The notes under the pieces are model-generated. The model did not search any database. It was not told the origin of the DNA and worked only from the letters and a program-made list of their open reading frames with translations. 64,000 bases of DNA. Source: Pelomonas parva (GTDB lineage Bacteria > Pseudomonadota > Gammaproteobacteria > Burkholderiales > Burkholderiaceae_C). The stretch's first letter is position 1; each line of letters opens with the position of its first letter. The position numbers and the translations under genes are program-made. Below, piece after piece: positions 8,838-17,780 of this stretch. The stretch covers positions 434,001 to 498,000 of the forward strand of contig NZ_JBIGHV010000001.1 of assembly GCF_043555835.1 (NCBI RefSeq), in the 5' to 3' direction.

Positions 8838-9455
8838 TTATGGATTGAGAGCGGGCTGACGCAGTTGCACCGCGCCGAGGCCACCGAAGAACAGATCGCT
8901 GACGAGGCTGGCCAGTGCGTAGTGCGACAGCTCGCCGTCGGGCCGCAGCCAGGTGAAGGTCCAGTTGATCATGCCAAAGAGCAGCATGGTCAGTGGCTTG
9001 TGCAGCCTGGCGTCGCGCAGCTCGGGGCGCACCAGACACAAGGCGGTGGCGAACTCAGCGACGACGCGGCGCTCGACGTCCAGCAGGCGCTCGCGCTCGG
9101 TGTCGGCGAGGAACTTGATCTCGCTGGTGAGCACGCGGTGCTGGGGCTGGGCATCGGCATAGGCGCGGGTGAAGCGCTCGATGAGGGCCCGCAGTTGCTC
9201 GTCCGGCGGCAGTTGCTGTGCCTTGACCTCTTCGACCAGCGCCAACAGCGCGTGAACATGGCTGTCGCAGATCTGCGCGAGCAGGGCCTGCTTGTCCTGG
9301 AAGTAGTGATACAGCGTGGGCTTGGCGACGCCGCAGGCCTCGGCGACCTGGTTCATCGACGTGGCAGAGAAACCTTGGCTCGCGAACAGCGTGGCAGCGG
9401 CGGTGAGGATGTCGGCGCGTTGGGCGTCGAAGGTGGGGGCGCGTTTGCGGGGCAT
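8838..9455 (-). CDS. paaR: TetR-family transcriptional regulator of the paa operon (PaaR-like)
   Basis: A 205-residue TetR protein. The N-terminal helix-turn-helix spans ADILTAAATLFASQGFSATS to PTLYHYFQDKQALL (residues about 13-62); the rest is the ligand-binding and dimer domain. Betaproteobacterial paa operons are normally controlled by a TetR repressor (PaaR) released by phenylacetyl-CoA, and the gene lies inside the operon, implying autoregulation. A palindrome of the right type lies just upstream of the first operon gene. The ligand is inferred from family and context. Confidence 0.82.
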   Translation of the reverse strand: MPRKRAPTFDAQRADILTAAATLFASQGFSATSMNQVAEACGVAKPTLYHYFQDKQALLAQICDSHVHALLALVEEVKAQQLPPDEQLRALIERFTRAYADAQPQHRVLTSEIKFLADTERERLLDVERRVVAEFATALCLVRPELRDARLHKPLTMLLFGMINWTFTWLRPDGELSHYALASLVSDLFFGGLGAVQLRQPALNP

Positions 9456-9461
9456 CGACCT

Positions 9462-10520
9462 CTACCGTTCGTCGAAGGAGATGACCACACGTTCGGTCAG
9501 CGGATGGGCTTGGCAGCTGAGGATGAAGCCGGCGGCCAGCTCCGCCTTGTCCAGCGCGAAGTTCTTGTCCATGCGCACTTCGCCCTCCACCAGCTTGCAG
9601 CGGCAGGTCGAGCACACGCCGCTCTTGCAGGAGAACGGCACGTCCATGCCCTCACGGGCTGCAGCGTCGAGCAGGCTGGGGTCGGTCGAGAAGAACTCGA
9701 TCTCGCGCGACAACCCGTCGCGGACGACCGTCACGCGCGCCTGCGGCGCATCGCCTGGTTTGACCTCGTGCGGCACCGGCCGGCCGCTCAGGGTCTCCGG
9801 CGTGCCGAAGCGTTCGATGTGGATGCGCTCGGCCGGCACGCCATGGCCCAGCAACGCGGCCTCGGCCTGATCGTTCATCTCGAAGGGGCCACAGATGAAG
9901 ACCTCGTCGAGACTGGCCGCCGGCACCGGCCCGGCGAGGAAGGCGCTGAGCTTGCCGGCGTCCAGCCGGCCGCCATACAGAGGCGCATCCACCACCTCGC
10001 GACTGAAGACCAGATGCAGCGACAGCCGCGTCATGAAGCGGTTCTTCAGGTCTTCGAGCTCTTCCTTGAACATCGCCGATGCGGTGCGGCGGTTCGCATA
10101 GATCAGCGTCGCGCGGGACCCTGGCTCACGTTCCAGCAGTGCGGTCAACAAGGCAATGATGGGCGTGATGCCCGAGCCACCGGCGATGAACAGCACATGG
10201 CGGCCGTCGCTGGCGGCGGGCAGCACGAAGCGACCCTGCGGTGGGTAGGACTCGATGACGTCGCCGGCCTTCAGGTGCTCATGCACCCAGGTTGAGAACG
10301 AACCGCCGTCGACGCGGCGGATGCCGACCTGCAGGCGACGGTCGGAGCAGATGGAATAGCTACGGCGCAGTTCCTGACCGCCGACGCTGGCTCGCAGGGT
10401 CAGGTATTGCCCGGGCTCGAAGGCGAAACCCTCGGGCGGTGCGTCGAAGGCGACAACCATCGCGTCGTCGGTGTCTCGCTCGACGGAGGTCACGCGCAGG
10501 GGGTGGAAGTGGAGGGCCAT
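9462..10520 (-). CDS. paaE: Phenylacetyl-CoA 1,2-epoxidase reductase subunit PaaE
   Basis: The reductase that passes electrons from NADPH to the di-iron epoxidase PaaABC. It is a 352-residue three-domain protein: the FAD-binding motif RRSYSICSD near residues 54-62, an NAD(P)-binding domain with FIAGGSGITPIIALL, and a C-terminal plant-type ferredoxin with CKSGVCSTCRC plus a later Cys in FILSCQAHP as the four [2Fe-2S] ligands. It starts on the last base of the paaD stop codon, showing tight coupling. Confidence 0.95.
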   Translation of the reverse strand: MALHFHPLRVTSVERDTDDAMVVAFDAPPEGFAFEPGQYLTLRASVGGQELRRSYSICSDRRLQVGIRRVDGGSFSTWVHEHLKAGDVIESYPPQGRFVLPAASDGRHVLFIAGGSGITPIIALLTALLEREPGSRATLIYANRRTASAMFKEELEDLKNRFMTRLSLHLVFSREVVDAPLYGGRLDAGKLSAFLAGPVPAASLDEVFICGPFEMNDQAEAALLGHGVPAERIHIERFGTPETLSGRPVPHEVKPGDAPQARVTVVRDGLSREIEFFSTDPSLLDAAAREGMDVPFSCKSGVCSTCRCKLVEGEVRMDKNFALDKAELAAGFILSCQAHPLTERVVISFDER

Positions 10521-10990
10521 CAGATGGGCTTGAAGTATTCAAAGGGTTCGAGGCATTCGATGCAGCGCCAGGTGGACTTGCATGCCGTCGAGCCAAAACG
10601 CGACAGCTGCTCCGTGCGGCCGCTGTCGCAACGCGGGCAGCGCAACCGCGGCACGATGCGGATGGCCTGCTCGCCACTGCACTGCGGCGGCACGATGCCG
10701 TACTGCTGCAGCTTCTGGCGGCCCTCGGCCGTGATCCAGTCGCTGCTCCAGGCCGGCGCACGCTGCATCGTCACGGTCACGTCGCCGAACTCGCTCAGCG
10801 CCGCCCGCACGTCGTCGGCAATCAGCTCGGTGGCGGGGCAGCCGCTGTAGGTCGGCGTCAACACGACCTCGACGCCCGACGCCGTCTCGCGCAGGTCGCG
10901 CACGATGCCCAGTTCCACCAGGCTGATCGCCGGGATCTCGGGGTCGGGCACGGCAGCGAGCTTGGCGCGGGCCGAGTCGAGGTTCACCAC
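10520..10990 (-). CDS. paaD: Phenylacetyl-CoA epoxidase subunit PaaD (Fe-S cluster maturation factor)
   Basis: A 156-residue protein of the MIP18/DUF59 family needed to assemble active epoxidase. The DUF59 core contains DPEIPAISLVELGIV and TPTYSGCPATELI. The C-terminal half carries a zinc-ribbon-like set of cysteines (RCPRCDSGRTEQLS, then CKSTWRCIEC). Length and order match the family. It overlaps the paaC end by seven bases and abuts paaE. Confidence 0.94.
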   Translation of the reverse strand: MVNLDSARAKLAAVPDPEIPAISLVELGIVRDLRETASGVEVVLTPTYSGCPATELIADDVRAALSEFGDVTVTMQRAPAWSSDWITAEGRQKLQQYGIVPPQCSGEQAIRIVPRLRCPRCDSGRTEQLSRFGSTACKSTWRCIECLEPFEYFKPI

Positions 10991-11751
10991 ACGCCTCCGG
11001 GGTAGGTGCGCTGCAGATGCTGCATCGTTCCCAGCATGTGACCCATGTGCTCGCTGTGGGTGCCGTCAATGCCGCGAGGCTGCATGGCGCTGTCGCGCGG
11101 CAGCGTCAGCGTAGCCTCGCCCATCAGCGTGGCCCAATGAGTTCGCCATGCGGGCTCCAGTTCGTTCCAGGCCGGGCCGACGCCGTCCACGCCGTCAGCG
11201 GCAAACAGCTCGTTGAAGTAGGGCCACAGCACGTTCAGCGCGGCCTGCATGCGGGCCTGCGATGCCGCCGTGCCGTCGCCCAGGCGCACGACCCAGTCGC
11301 TGCTGTGTTGGCGGTGATAGCGCACTTCCTTCAGCGACTTGGCGGCGATGCCGGCCAGCTCGGTGTCCAGGCTCGTCTGAAGGCGCCCGTACAGCAGCTC
11401 CAGCCAGATCGCCACGGCCGTGTTGCGCAGCACGGTCAGCGCGAAGTCGCGCCCGCCGCCGCCATCGCTCGGGCTGCCCGCCGCGTTCGGCAACTCCACG
11501 AGCACGACGTTGCGGTAGTCGCGCTCCTCGCGCAGGAAGGCAAGCTGGTCTTCATCGCGCCCCGCGCCTTCAAGCTGACCGGCATAGGTCAGCAGCACCC
11601 TCGCCTGCCCCAGCAGGTCCAGCGCGATGTTGGACAAAGCAAGGTCTTCCTCCAGTACCGGCGCATGGCCGGCCCATTCGGACAGCCGCTGGCTGTGGAT
11701 GAGGCAGGTGTCCGCCAGACGCAGGACGTAGGTGGTCTTGGCGTCCATCAC
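10984..11751 (-). CDS. paaC: Phenylacetyl-CoA epoxidase structural subunit PaaC
   Basis: The ferritin-like subunit that pairs with the catalytic PaaA in the PaaABC complex. The 255-residue sequence shows the family blocks LRLADTCLIHSQRLSEW, EEDLALSNIALDLLGQARVLL and LKEVRYHRQHSSDWVVRLGDG. It keeps the four-helix fold but does not itself bind the di-iron centre productively in studied homologues. The start overlaps paaB by four bases. Confidence 0.95.
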   Translation of the reverse strand: MMDAKTTYVLRLADTCLIHSQRLSEWAGHAPVLEEDLALSNIALDLLGQARVLLTYAGQLEGAGRDEDQLAFLREERDYRNVVLVELPNAAGSPSDGGGGRDFALTVLRNTAVAIWLELLYGRLQTSLDTELAGIAAKSLKEVRYHRQHSSDWVVRLGDGTAASQARMQAALNVLWPYFNELFAADGVDGVGPAWNELEPAWRTHWATLMGEATLTLPRDSAMQPRGIDGTHSEHMGHMLGTMQHLQRTYPGGVW

Positions 11752-12044
11752 ATGTGGTTCAGTTCGTCCGGCAGTTCATAGAACGTCGGGTGGCGGTAGA
11801 CCTTGTCGTCGGCCGGGTCGAACAGGCTGCCCTTCTCGGTCGGGTCGCTGGCGACGATCTGCTCGGAGCGCACGACCCAGATGCTGGTGCCTTCCTGGCG
11901 CCTTGTATAGACATCTCGCGCCATCTGGATGGCCATCGCCGAGTCGGGCGCATGCAGACTGCCGCAGTGCTTGTGGTCCAGACCGGCCTTGCTGCGCACG
12001 AACACTTCCCACAGCGGCCATTCGTTCTTCGGATCGCTCATCAC
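11748..12044 (-). CDS. paaB: Phenylacetyl-CoA epoxidase subunit PaaB
   Basis: A 98-residue small subunit that bridges PaaAC dimers. Diagnostic stretches are EWPLWEVFVRSKAGLDHKH and GSLHAPDSAMAIQMARDVYTRR. The length is typical. It overlaps both paaA (upstream) and paaC (downstream) by four bases, so all epoxidase subunits are translationally coupled. Confidence 0.95.
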   Translation of the reverse strand: MMSDPKNEWPLWEVFVRSKAGLDHKHCGSLHAPDSAMAIQMARDVYTRRQEGTSIWVVRSEQIVASDPTEKGSLFDPADDKVYRHPTFYELPDELNHM

Positions 12045-13045
12045 GCCGCCTCCGCCTTCACAGCCTGTTTGCGCTCATGCGCCAGCGCTGCATCGCGCAC
12101 CCAGGCGCCGTCATCCCAGGCCTTGTTGCGGGCGGCCAGGCGCTCGCGGTTGCACGGACCTTCGCCGCCCACCACTCGCCAGAACTCGGGCCAGTCGATA
12201 TCGCCAAAGTCATAGCTGTCGCGTTCGGCATTCCACTTCAGCGCCGGGTCGGGCACGGTCACACCGAGGATGTCAGCCTGCGGGATGGTCGCGTCGACGA
12301 ACTTCTGGCGCAGCTGGTCGTTGGTGACGCGCTTGATGCCCCAGCGCATGCTCTGTTCCGAGTTGGGCGAGTCCTTGTCCGCCGGGCCGAACATCATCAG
12401 CGACGGCCACCACCAGCGGTTCACGGCGTCCTGCACCATGGCCTTCTGCTGCGGGGTGCCCTTGCTCATCATTGTCAGCAGGCTTTCATAGCCCTGGCGC
12501 TGGTGGAAGCTCTCCTCGCGGCAGACGCGGATCATGGCCCGCGCATACGGTGCATAGGAGCAGCGGCAGAGCGGCACCTGGTTCATGATGGCGGCACCGT
12601 CCACCAGCCAGCCGATGACGCCGATGTCGGCCCAGGTCAGCGTCGGGTAGTTGAAGATGGAGCTGTACTTGGCCTTGCCCGACAGCAGCGCCTCGGTCAT
12701 CTCGTCGCGACTGGTGCCCAGCGTCTCGGCGGCTGCATAGAGGTAGAGGCCGTGGCCGCCCTCGTCCTGCACCTTGGCGAGAAGAATCGCCTTGCGCTTG
12801 AGCGTCGGCGCACGCGTGATCCAGTTGCCCTCGGGCAGCATGCCGACGATCTCGCTGTGCGCGTGCTGGCTGATCTGGCGCACCAAGGTCTTGCGGTAAT
12901 GCTCGGGCATCCAGTCCTTGGCCTCGATGAAGTCGCCAGCGTCGATACGAGCCTCGAAGGCCTCTTCGCGGGCCAGTTCTTCGGCGGACTTCACGACCTT
13001 CGGCTTGGCCTCGCGGGCCATTAGGTCCATCGCTTGCGTGTACAT
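12041..13045 (-). CDS. paaA: Phenylacetyl-CoA epoxidase catalytic subunit PaaA
   Basis: The di-iron catalytic subunit that epoxidises the aromatic ring of phenylacetyl-CoA. The 334-residue protein shows the iron-ligand helix VQDEGGHGLYLYAAAETLG, containing the E-x2-H pair, and the second ligand region CREESFHQRQGYESL. The ending WPEFWRVVGGEGPCNRERL matches PaaA closely. It starts one base after the paaK stop codon and begins the epoxidase block. Confidence 0.95.
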   Translation of the reverse strand: MYTQAMDLMAREAKPKVVKSAEELAREEAFEARIDAGDFIEAKDWMPEHYRKTLVRQISQHAHSEIVGMLPEGNWITRAPTLKRKAILLAKVQDEGGHGLYLYAAAETLGTSRDEMTEALLSGKAKYSSIFNYPTLTWADIGVIGWLVDGAAIMNQVPLCRCSYAPYARAMIRVCREESFHQRQGYESLLTMMSKGTPQQKAMVQDAVNRWWWPSLMMFGPADKDSPNSEQSMRWGIKRVTNDQLRQKFVDATIPQADILGVTVPDPALKWNAERDSYDFGDIDWPEFWRVVGGEGPCNRERLAARNKAWDDGAWVRDAALAHERKQAVKAEAA

Positions 13046-13046
13046 C

Positions 13047-14348
13047 TCAAGCTCCTTGCTTCTTGCGGTTGTCGACGACGCGGCGGGCCTTGCCCACCAG
13101 CGTGCGCTCGATGGCGTTGTTCGGCTCGACTTGAACAGTCGCCGTCACGCCGATCAGGTTCTTGATGCGCTCGGACAGGCGCTTAGCTATCCCGTCGTCG
13201 GCGGCGCTCAACGCCAGCTCGCAGCGGATGACCAGCTCGTCCAGCGGCCCGTTGCGGCTGACGACGAGCTGGTACTGCCCACCCAACCCCGGCTCCTGCA
13301 GCACCAGCTCCTCCACCTGCGTCGGGAACAGGTTGACGCCACGGATGATGAGCATGTCGTCGCTGCGGCCCACGATCTTGCCGATGCGGCGCATGCTGCG
13401 CGCGGTCGGCGGCAGCAGCTTTGTGAGGTCGCGCGTGCGGTAGCGGATGACGGGCATGGCCACCTTGGTCAGCGACGTGAAGACCAGCTCGCCCTCCGAG
13501 CCATCCGGCAGCACCTCGCCGGTATCGGGGTCGATGATCTCGGGGTAGAAATGATCCTCCCAGACGACCGGGCCGTCCTTGCTCTCGACGCACTCGCTGG
13601 CAACACCTGGCCCCATGACCTCGGACAGGCCGTAGATGTCCACCGCGTCGATGCCGGCACCCGCCTCGATCTCGCGGCGCATGGCCTCGGTCCAGGGCTC
13701 GGCGCCGAAGATGCCGACCTTCAGTGACGACTCGCGTGCATCAAGACCCTGGCGGGTGAATTCCTCGACCAGCACCTGCATATAGCTGGGCGTGACCATG
13801 ATGATGTCGGGCTTGAAGTCGGTGATGAGCTGCACCTGCTTCTCGGTCTGGCCGCCGCTCATCGGAATCACGGTGCAACCCAGCCGTTCGGCGCCGTAGT
13901 GGGCCCCAAGGCCGCCGGTGAACAGGCCGTAGCCGTAGGCCACGTGCACCAGGTCGCCGGCGCGGCCGCCGGCGGCGCGGATGGAGCGCGCGACGAGATT
14001 GGCCCAGTGGTCGATGTCCTTCAGCGTGTAGCCGACGACCGTGGGCTTGCCCGTCGTGCCGGACGACGCATGAACGCGCGCGAGCTGCTGGCGCGGCACG
14101 GCGAACATGCCGAAAGGGTAGTTGGTGCGCAGGTCCTGCTTGGTCGCGAACGGGAACTTCGCCAGGTCAGCCAGCGTCTTCAGGTCAGCCGGATGCACAC
14201 CGGCCTCAATGAACTTCGCCTTGTAGTGCGGCACGTTGTCGTAGGCGTGCTGCAGGCTCCAGCGCAGGCGCTCCAACTGCAGGGCCTGCAACTCGTCGCG
14301 GCTGGCAGTCTCGATGGGGTCCAGCTCACCGGGGCGCGGGGTTCTCAT
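13047..14348 (-). CDS. paaK: Phenylacetate--CoA ligase PaaK
   Basis: The first enzyme of the pathway, converting phenylacetate, ATP and CoA to phenylacetyl-CoA, which is also the expected inducer. A 433-residue ANL ligase: the P-loop is HASSGTTGKPTVVGYT, followed by the adenylate-binding DIYGLSEVMGPGVASEC and the hinge region RSDDMLIIRGVNLFPTQVE. Its length is typical of PaaK and shorter than general acyl-CoA synthetases. It overlaps paaI upstream by four bases. Confidence 0.95.
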   Translation of the reverse strand: MRTPRPGELDPIETASRDELQALQLERLRWSLQHAYDNVPHYKAKFIEAGVHPADLKTLADLAKFPFATKQDLRTNYPFGMFAVPRQQLARVHASSGTTGKPTVVGYTLKDIDHWANLVARSIRAAGGRAGDLVHVAYGYGLFTGGLGAHYGAERLGCTVIPMSGGQTEKQVQLITDFKPDIIMVTPSYMQVLVEEFTRQGLDARESSLKVGIFGAEPWTEAMRREIEAGAGIDAVDIYGLSEVMGPGVASECVESKDGPVVWEDHFYPEIIDPDTGEVLPDGSEGELVFTSLTKVAMPVIRYRTRDLTKLLPPTARSMRRIGKIVGRSDDMLIIRGVNLFPTQVEELVLQEPGLGGQYQLVVSRNGPLDELVIRCELALSAADDGIAKRLSERIKNLIGVTATVQVEPNNAIERTLVGKARRVVDNRKKQGA

Positions 14349-14776
14349 TCAAAGACCTTTCGTTCGCCGAGGCGGTAGGAGCGGCCCCGGAACATCGCGA
14401 TCAGGTCGCCGTGCTGGTTCCGTACCGCAATGTCGTACAAGCCCGTGCGGCCGGCCAGCGAGGTTTCCTCGGCCGTGGCCGTCAGCAGGTCGCCGAGCTT
14501 GGCGCTTTGGAGGATGTCGATGCCGAACCCCGACGCCACCGTCAACGCGTTGCGGGCATTGCAGGCGAAGGCGAAGGCCGAGTCGGCCAGCGTCGCGATC
14601 AGGCCGCCGTGGCAGATGGCGAAGCCGTTCAGCATGTCCGCCCGCACCGTCATCGTGACGACCGCGCGGCCGGGCGCGACCTCGGCGACGTGCATGCCCA
14701 GCATCCGGGTCGCGGCATCGTCCGCGAGCATCACATCGCGGACCTTCTCGGCCGTGGCTTGCGCGTCCAGCATCAA
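14345..14776 (-). CDS. paaI: Hydroxyphenylacetyl-CoA thioesterase PaaI
   Basis: A 143-residue hotdog-fold thioesterase thought to rescue CoA from dead-end ring-hydroxylated phenylacetyl-CoA products. The active-site helix motif NGFAICHGGLIATLADSAFAFACN is clear and contains the catalytic Asp of this subfamily. It overlaps paaG and paaK by four bases each. Confidence 0.93.
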   Translation of the reverse strand: MMLDAQATAEKVRDVMLADDAATRMLGMHVAEVAPGRAVVTMTVRADMLNGFAICHGGLIATLADSAFAFACNARNALTVASGFGIDILQSAKLGDLLTATAEETSLAGRTGLYDIAVRNQHGDLIAMFRGRSYRLGERKVFE

Positions 14777-15576
14777 CGGTCCTTGAACTCGGGTTGGCGC
14801 TTGTTCATGAAGGCGGCAACGCCTTCGAGATAGTCATGCGCAAAACCCAGCTGGCTCTGCAGCGCCGCCTCGCGTTGCAACGCCGTCTCGTAGTCCAACT
14901 TCATCGACTCGTCCAGCGCGCGGCGCGTTTCCACAAGGGCGCGCGTGGGCATGCCGGCAAGCTTCTGCGCCAGCGCGATCGCGGCATCCTGCAGCTCCGC
15001 ATCGGCAACCACGCGCGAGATCAGCCCCAGCCGCTCGGCCTCCACGGCCTTCACCTTGTCGCCCAGCAGCGCCAGCTCCAGCGCCTTGGCGCGGCCCACC
15101 AGGCGGGGCAGCAGCCAGGTGCCGCCGCAGTCAGGGATCAGGCCAATCTTCGAGAAAGCCTGGATGAAGCTCGCACTCTCGCCCGCCAGCACGATGTCGC
15201 AGCTCAGCGCCAGGTTGGCACCCGCCCCCGCCGCGACGCCGTTGACGGCCGCCACCACTGGCACCGGCAAGCTGCGCAGCCGCAGCGCCAACGGGATGTA
15301 GCAGTGCTCCAGCATCCAGCCGATGTCCTTGGGTGCTGCACCCGGCTCGCGGCTGGGCGCCACATGCGGGTCCGCCAGGTCCTGGCCGGCACTGAAAGCC
15401 CGGCCCGCGCCGGTGATCAGCACACAGCGCGTCGCGCCGTCCTCGGCCGCCGCATCCAGCGCCTGCCGGAGCTGACCCAGCATGGCCGCCGTGAAGGCGT
15501 TCAGCGCCTCGGGGCGGTTCAAGCGGAGCAGACGCACGGCGCCGTGCCGTTCGCTCTGGATCAAGACTTCGGTCAT
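14773..15576 (-). CDS. paaG: 2-(1,2-epoxy-1,2-dihydrophenyl)acetyl-CoA isomerase PaaG
   Basis: The crotonase-family enzyme that isomerises the ring epoxide to oxepin-CoA. Motifs: RAFSAGQDLADP for the first half of the oxyanion hole, NGVAAGAGANLALSCD for the second, and SKIGLIPDCGGTWLLPR with the catalytic Asp, the pattern typical of PaaG. The ATG at 15576 has an AGGGA ribosome site and gives 267 residues. The frame stays open to 15606, but that extension would read through the operator palindrome. It is the first gene of an eleven-gene operon. Confidence 0.93.
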   Translation of the reverse strand: MTEVLIQSERHGAVRLLRLNRPEALNAFTAAMLGQLRQALDAAAEDGATRCVLITGAGRAFSAGQDLADPHVAPSREPGAAPKDIGWMLEHCYIPLALRLRSLPVPVVAAVNGVAAGAGANLALSCDIVLAGESASFIQAFSKIGLIPDCGGTWLLPRLVGRAKALELALLGDKVKAVEAERLGLISRVVADAELQDAAIALAQKLAGMPTRALVETRRALDESMKLDYETALQREAALQSQLGFAHDYLEGVAAFMNKRQPEFKDR

Positions 15577-15588
15577 TGAACGTTTCCC

Positions 15589-15600
15589 TACCGATCGGTC
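15589..15600. promoter_or_regulatory. Probable PaaR/TetR operator at the head of the paa operon
   Basis: The sequence TACCGATCGGTC contains the perfect 10-bp dyad ACCGATCGGT (15590-15599), followed by a third CGG half-site at 15600-15602. Betaproteobacterial PaaR sites are built on ACCG/CGGT arms. It lies 14 bases upstream of the paaG start codon, next to its ribosome site, where bound repressor would block initiation. The core promoter should lie within about 15600-15655; no clear -35/-10 pair was assigned. Confidence 0.65.
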
Positions 15601-15655
15601 GGCCAATGGTAGAGCGCCATCCGCCGGGCTTCAAGCCACGGCGGGTAAACCCCTG

Positions 15656-16591
15656 TCAGAGGATCTCGACGGCCTCGGCCAGCGCAGCGACCAACGCCGG
15701 CCGCGGCGGCGCGAAGCCATAGGCCGTGCAGGCGGCCGCACCGGCGGCCAGCGCCCAGCGCAGATGCAGGGCGGCGGGAACGCCGGCGTTGCGCATCAGG
15801 CTGTCCAGCAAGCCGGCCATGGTGGCGTCTTCGGCGCCGACTGTGTCAACCACCTCCACATGAGGCGCTCGGCCTGCGGCTTCTTCTGCGCCGTGGTAAA
15901 GCGTTGCGCCCGTCTCGCCGGTCGTCAGCAGCAGCCAGGCGCCGGGGTTCCAGGCGGCGATCTGGGCCAGGCCCGTGCGGTGGTCGTGCACGCGGAACAG
16001 GGCCCGCAACTCAGTGTCCGACAGCTTGATGACATCGGCCAGCCGGCACATCTGCTCCAGCGTGTCGTCGTAGCTGGCGTCCATGGGCGGCGCGCGGAAG
16101 CTGGGGGCGTAGCTGATCAAGCGGCCCTCCCCCTTCAACGCCTCGGCCAGCGCCCGCAGCCGCCCGGCCAGCGGCGCACGCACCAGGCCCAGGCTGCCGA
16201 AGTGGGCCCAGCGCAGCGCCCGCGTCCAGCCCGCCGGCAGGCCCTCGGGGCGGAAGTGCAGGTCGGCGCTGTCCTGGCCGATGAGGAAGCTGCGTGGCGG
16301 GTCGACCTCGTGCGCCACGGCCAGCAACGGCGGCCGCGGCAGCTGCTGGATGAAGCGCATGTCGAGGTGGGCATCCTGGCTGGCCTGCCAGATGTCGGCG
16401 CCGAAGGGGTCGCGGCTGACGGCGCCGGCAAAGGCGCTGAGCTGCCCCAGCGTCGACATCGCCACCGCCACCTGCCAGGGCGAGCCGCCACTGGCGCTAC
16501 GCCAGCGATCGAGCCCGATGCGGACGAGATCGGTCAAGGCTTCGCCGAAAGCAACGAACTGCGGCAGATCGGGATGGAGGATCTGGGTCAT
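15656..16591 (-). CDS. PfkB-family carbohydrate/nucleoside kinase with an altered GAGD signature
   Basis: A 311-residue ribokinase-fold protein. The N-terminal glycine motif SGGSPWQVAVAMSTLG and the signature region VDTVGAEDATMAGLL place it in the PfkB family. The usual anion-hole motif G-A-G-D reads G-A-E-D (residues 252-255): the catalytic Asp255 is kept but the second Gly is Glu. The usual DPN-R block before the nucleotide domain reads YAPSFR. Fructokinase-like use is possible but the substrate is unknown. The ATG at 16591 is preferred over one at 16654, which would add 21 residues of unconserved character and overlap the moaA promoter. Confidence 0.75.
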   Translation of the reverse strand: MTQILHPDLPQFVAFGEALTDLVRIGLDRWRSASGGSPWQVAVAMSTLGQLSAFAGAVSRDPFGADIWQASQDAHLDMRFIQQLPRPPLLAVAHEVDPPRSFLIGQDSADLHFRPEGLPAGWTRALRWAHFGSLGLVRAPLAGRLRALAEALKGEGRLISYAPSFRAPPMDASYDDTLEQMCRLADVIKLSDTELRALFRVHDHRTGLAQIAAWNPGAWLLLTTGETGATLYHGAEEAAGRAPHVEVVDTVGAEDATMAGLLDSLMRNAGVPAALHLRWALAAGAAACTAYGFAPPRPALVAALAEAVEIL

Positions 16592-16663
16592 TGCAGGGCA
16601 TTCAAGCGCGACCTGACCAGGCCCGCAAGCCCCCGGCTTTGGCTGCACTGACACAATTGCGCC

Positions 16664-17770
16664 ATGTCAGCCCGCGTGATTCCCTTGCACGACGCCCGCC
16701 AGGTGTGGCTGGCCCCGCCCGCTGCCGGCAACAGGCCGGACGGTCCGCTCGCCGACGCGCTGGGCCGGCCGCTGCGCGATCTGCGCATCTCGGTGACGGA
16801 CCGCTGCAACTTCCGCTGCGGCTACTGCATGCCCAAGCAGGTGTTCGACAAGCACCACGAGTTCCTGCCCCACGCCGACCTCCTCAGTTTTGAGGAGATC
16901 AACCGGCTGGCACGCGTCTTCACCGGCCTGGGCGTCGAGAAGCTGCGCATCACCGGCGGCGAGCCGACGCTGCGCCGGGGCCTCGAAACCTTGCTTGCCA
17001 TGCTGGCCCAACTGCGCACGCCCGACGGCCGCGGGCTGGACCTGACGCTGACCACCAACGGCTCCACGCTGGTGAAGAAAGCCGCCGCGCTGAAGGCTGC
17101 CGGCCTGAACCGCCTGACGGTCAGTCTGGACGGACTGGACGATGCCGTCTTCCAGCGCATGAACGATGTCGGCTTCCCCGTCGCCGACGTGCTGGCCGGC
17201 ATCCGCGCCGCGCAGGATGCAGGCCTGGGACCGATCAAGGTCAACATGGTCGTGCAGCGCGGCGTCAACGACGACCAGATCCTGCCGATGGCGCGGCACT
17301 TCAGGCACAGCGGCGTCGTACTGCGCTTCATCGAATACATGGACGTGGGCGCCACCAACGGCTGGCGCATGGACCAGGTGCTGCCCAGCGCCGAGGTGCA
17401 GCGCCGCATCGCCACCGAGTGGGCGCTGACGCCGCTGTCGCACAGCGCACCCGGCGAGACAGCCGAGCGCTGGGCCTATGCCGATGGCAGCGGCGAGGTC
17501 GGTTTCATCTCCAGCGTGACGCAGGCCTTCTGCGGCGACTGCAACCGCGCCCGGCTGTCGACCGAGGGGCGGCTCTACACCTGCCTGTTCGCACACCGGG
17601 GGCACGACTTGCGCGGACTGCTGCGTGGCGCCGAGCCGTTCAGCGACGAGCAATTGGCGAGCGCCGTCGCCGGTGTGTGGACCGCGCGCGAGGACCGCTA
17701 CTCACAGCTGCGCGGCACCGCTGCGGCCGGGGCGGAACCGCGCGTCGAGATGCATTACATCGGTGGCTAG
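16664..17770 (+). CDS. moaA: GTP 3',8-cyclase MoaA (molybdenum cofactor step 1)
   Basis: A radical-SAM enzyme that rearranges GTP in the first step of molybdopterin synthesis. The 368-residue protein has the N-terminal [4Fe-4S] motif CNFRCGYC, the ITGGEPTLRRGL SAM-binding stretch, and the C-terminal second cluster ligands in FCGDCNRARLSTEGRLYTC. It ends in the conserved Gly-Gly tail (HYIGG) required for activity. It is followed by mobA in the same orientation, with a palindromic repeat between them. Confidence 0.96.
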   Translation: MSARVIPLHDARQVWLAPPAAGNRPDGPLADALGRPLRDLRISVTDRCNFRCGYCMPKQVFDKHHEFLPHADLLSFEEINRLARVFTGLGVEKLRITGGEPTLRRGLETLLAMLAQLRTPDGRGLDLTLTTNGSTLVKKAAALKAAGLNRLTVSLDGLDDAVFQRMNDVGFPVADVLAGIRAAQDAGLGPIKVNMVVQRGVNDDQILPMARHFRHSGVVLRFIEYMDVGATNGWRMDQVLPSAEVQRRIATEWALTPLSHSAPGETAERWAYADGSGEVGFISSVTQAFCGDCNRARLSTEGRLYTCLFAHRGHDLRGLLRGAEPFSDEQLASAVAGVWTAREDRYSQLRGTAAAGAEPRVEMHYIGG

Positions 17771-17780
17771 TTCGACCCAC

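Noticed and set aside
7743..10295. 850-codon open frame on the plus strand
   Set aside because: It runs antisense across the binding protein, TetR and paaE genes, all with clear family motifs. The translation is Arg/Gly/His-rich with no domain, as expected for GC-rich antisense frames.
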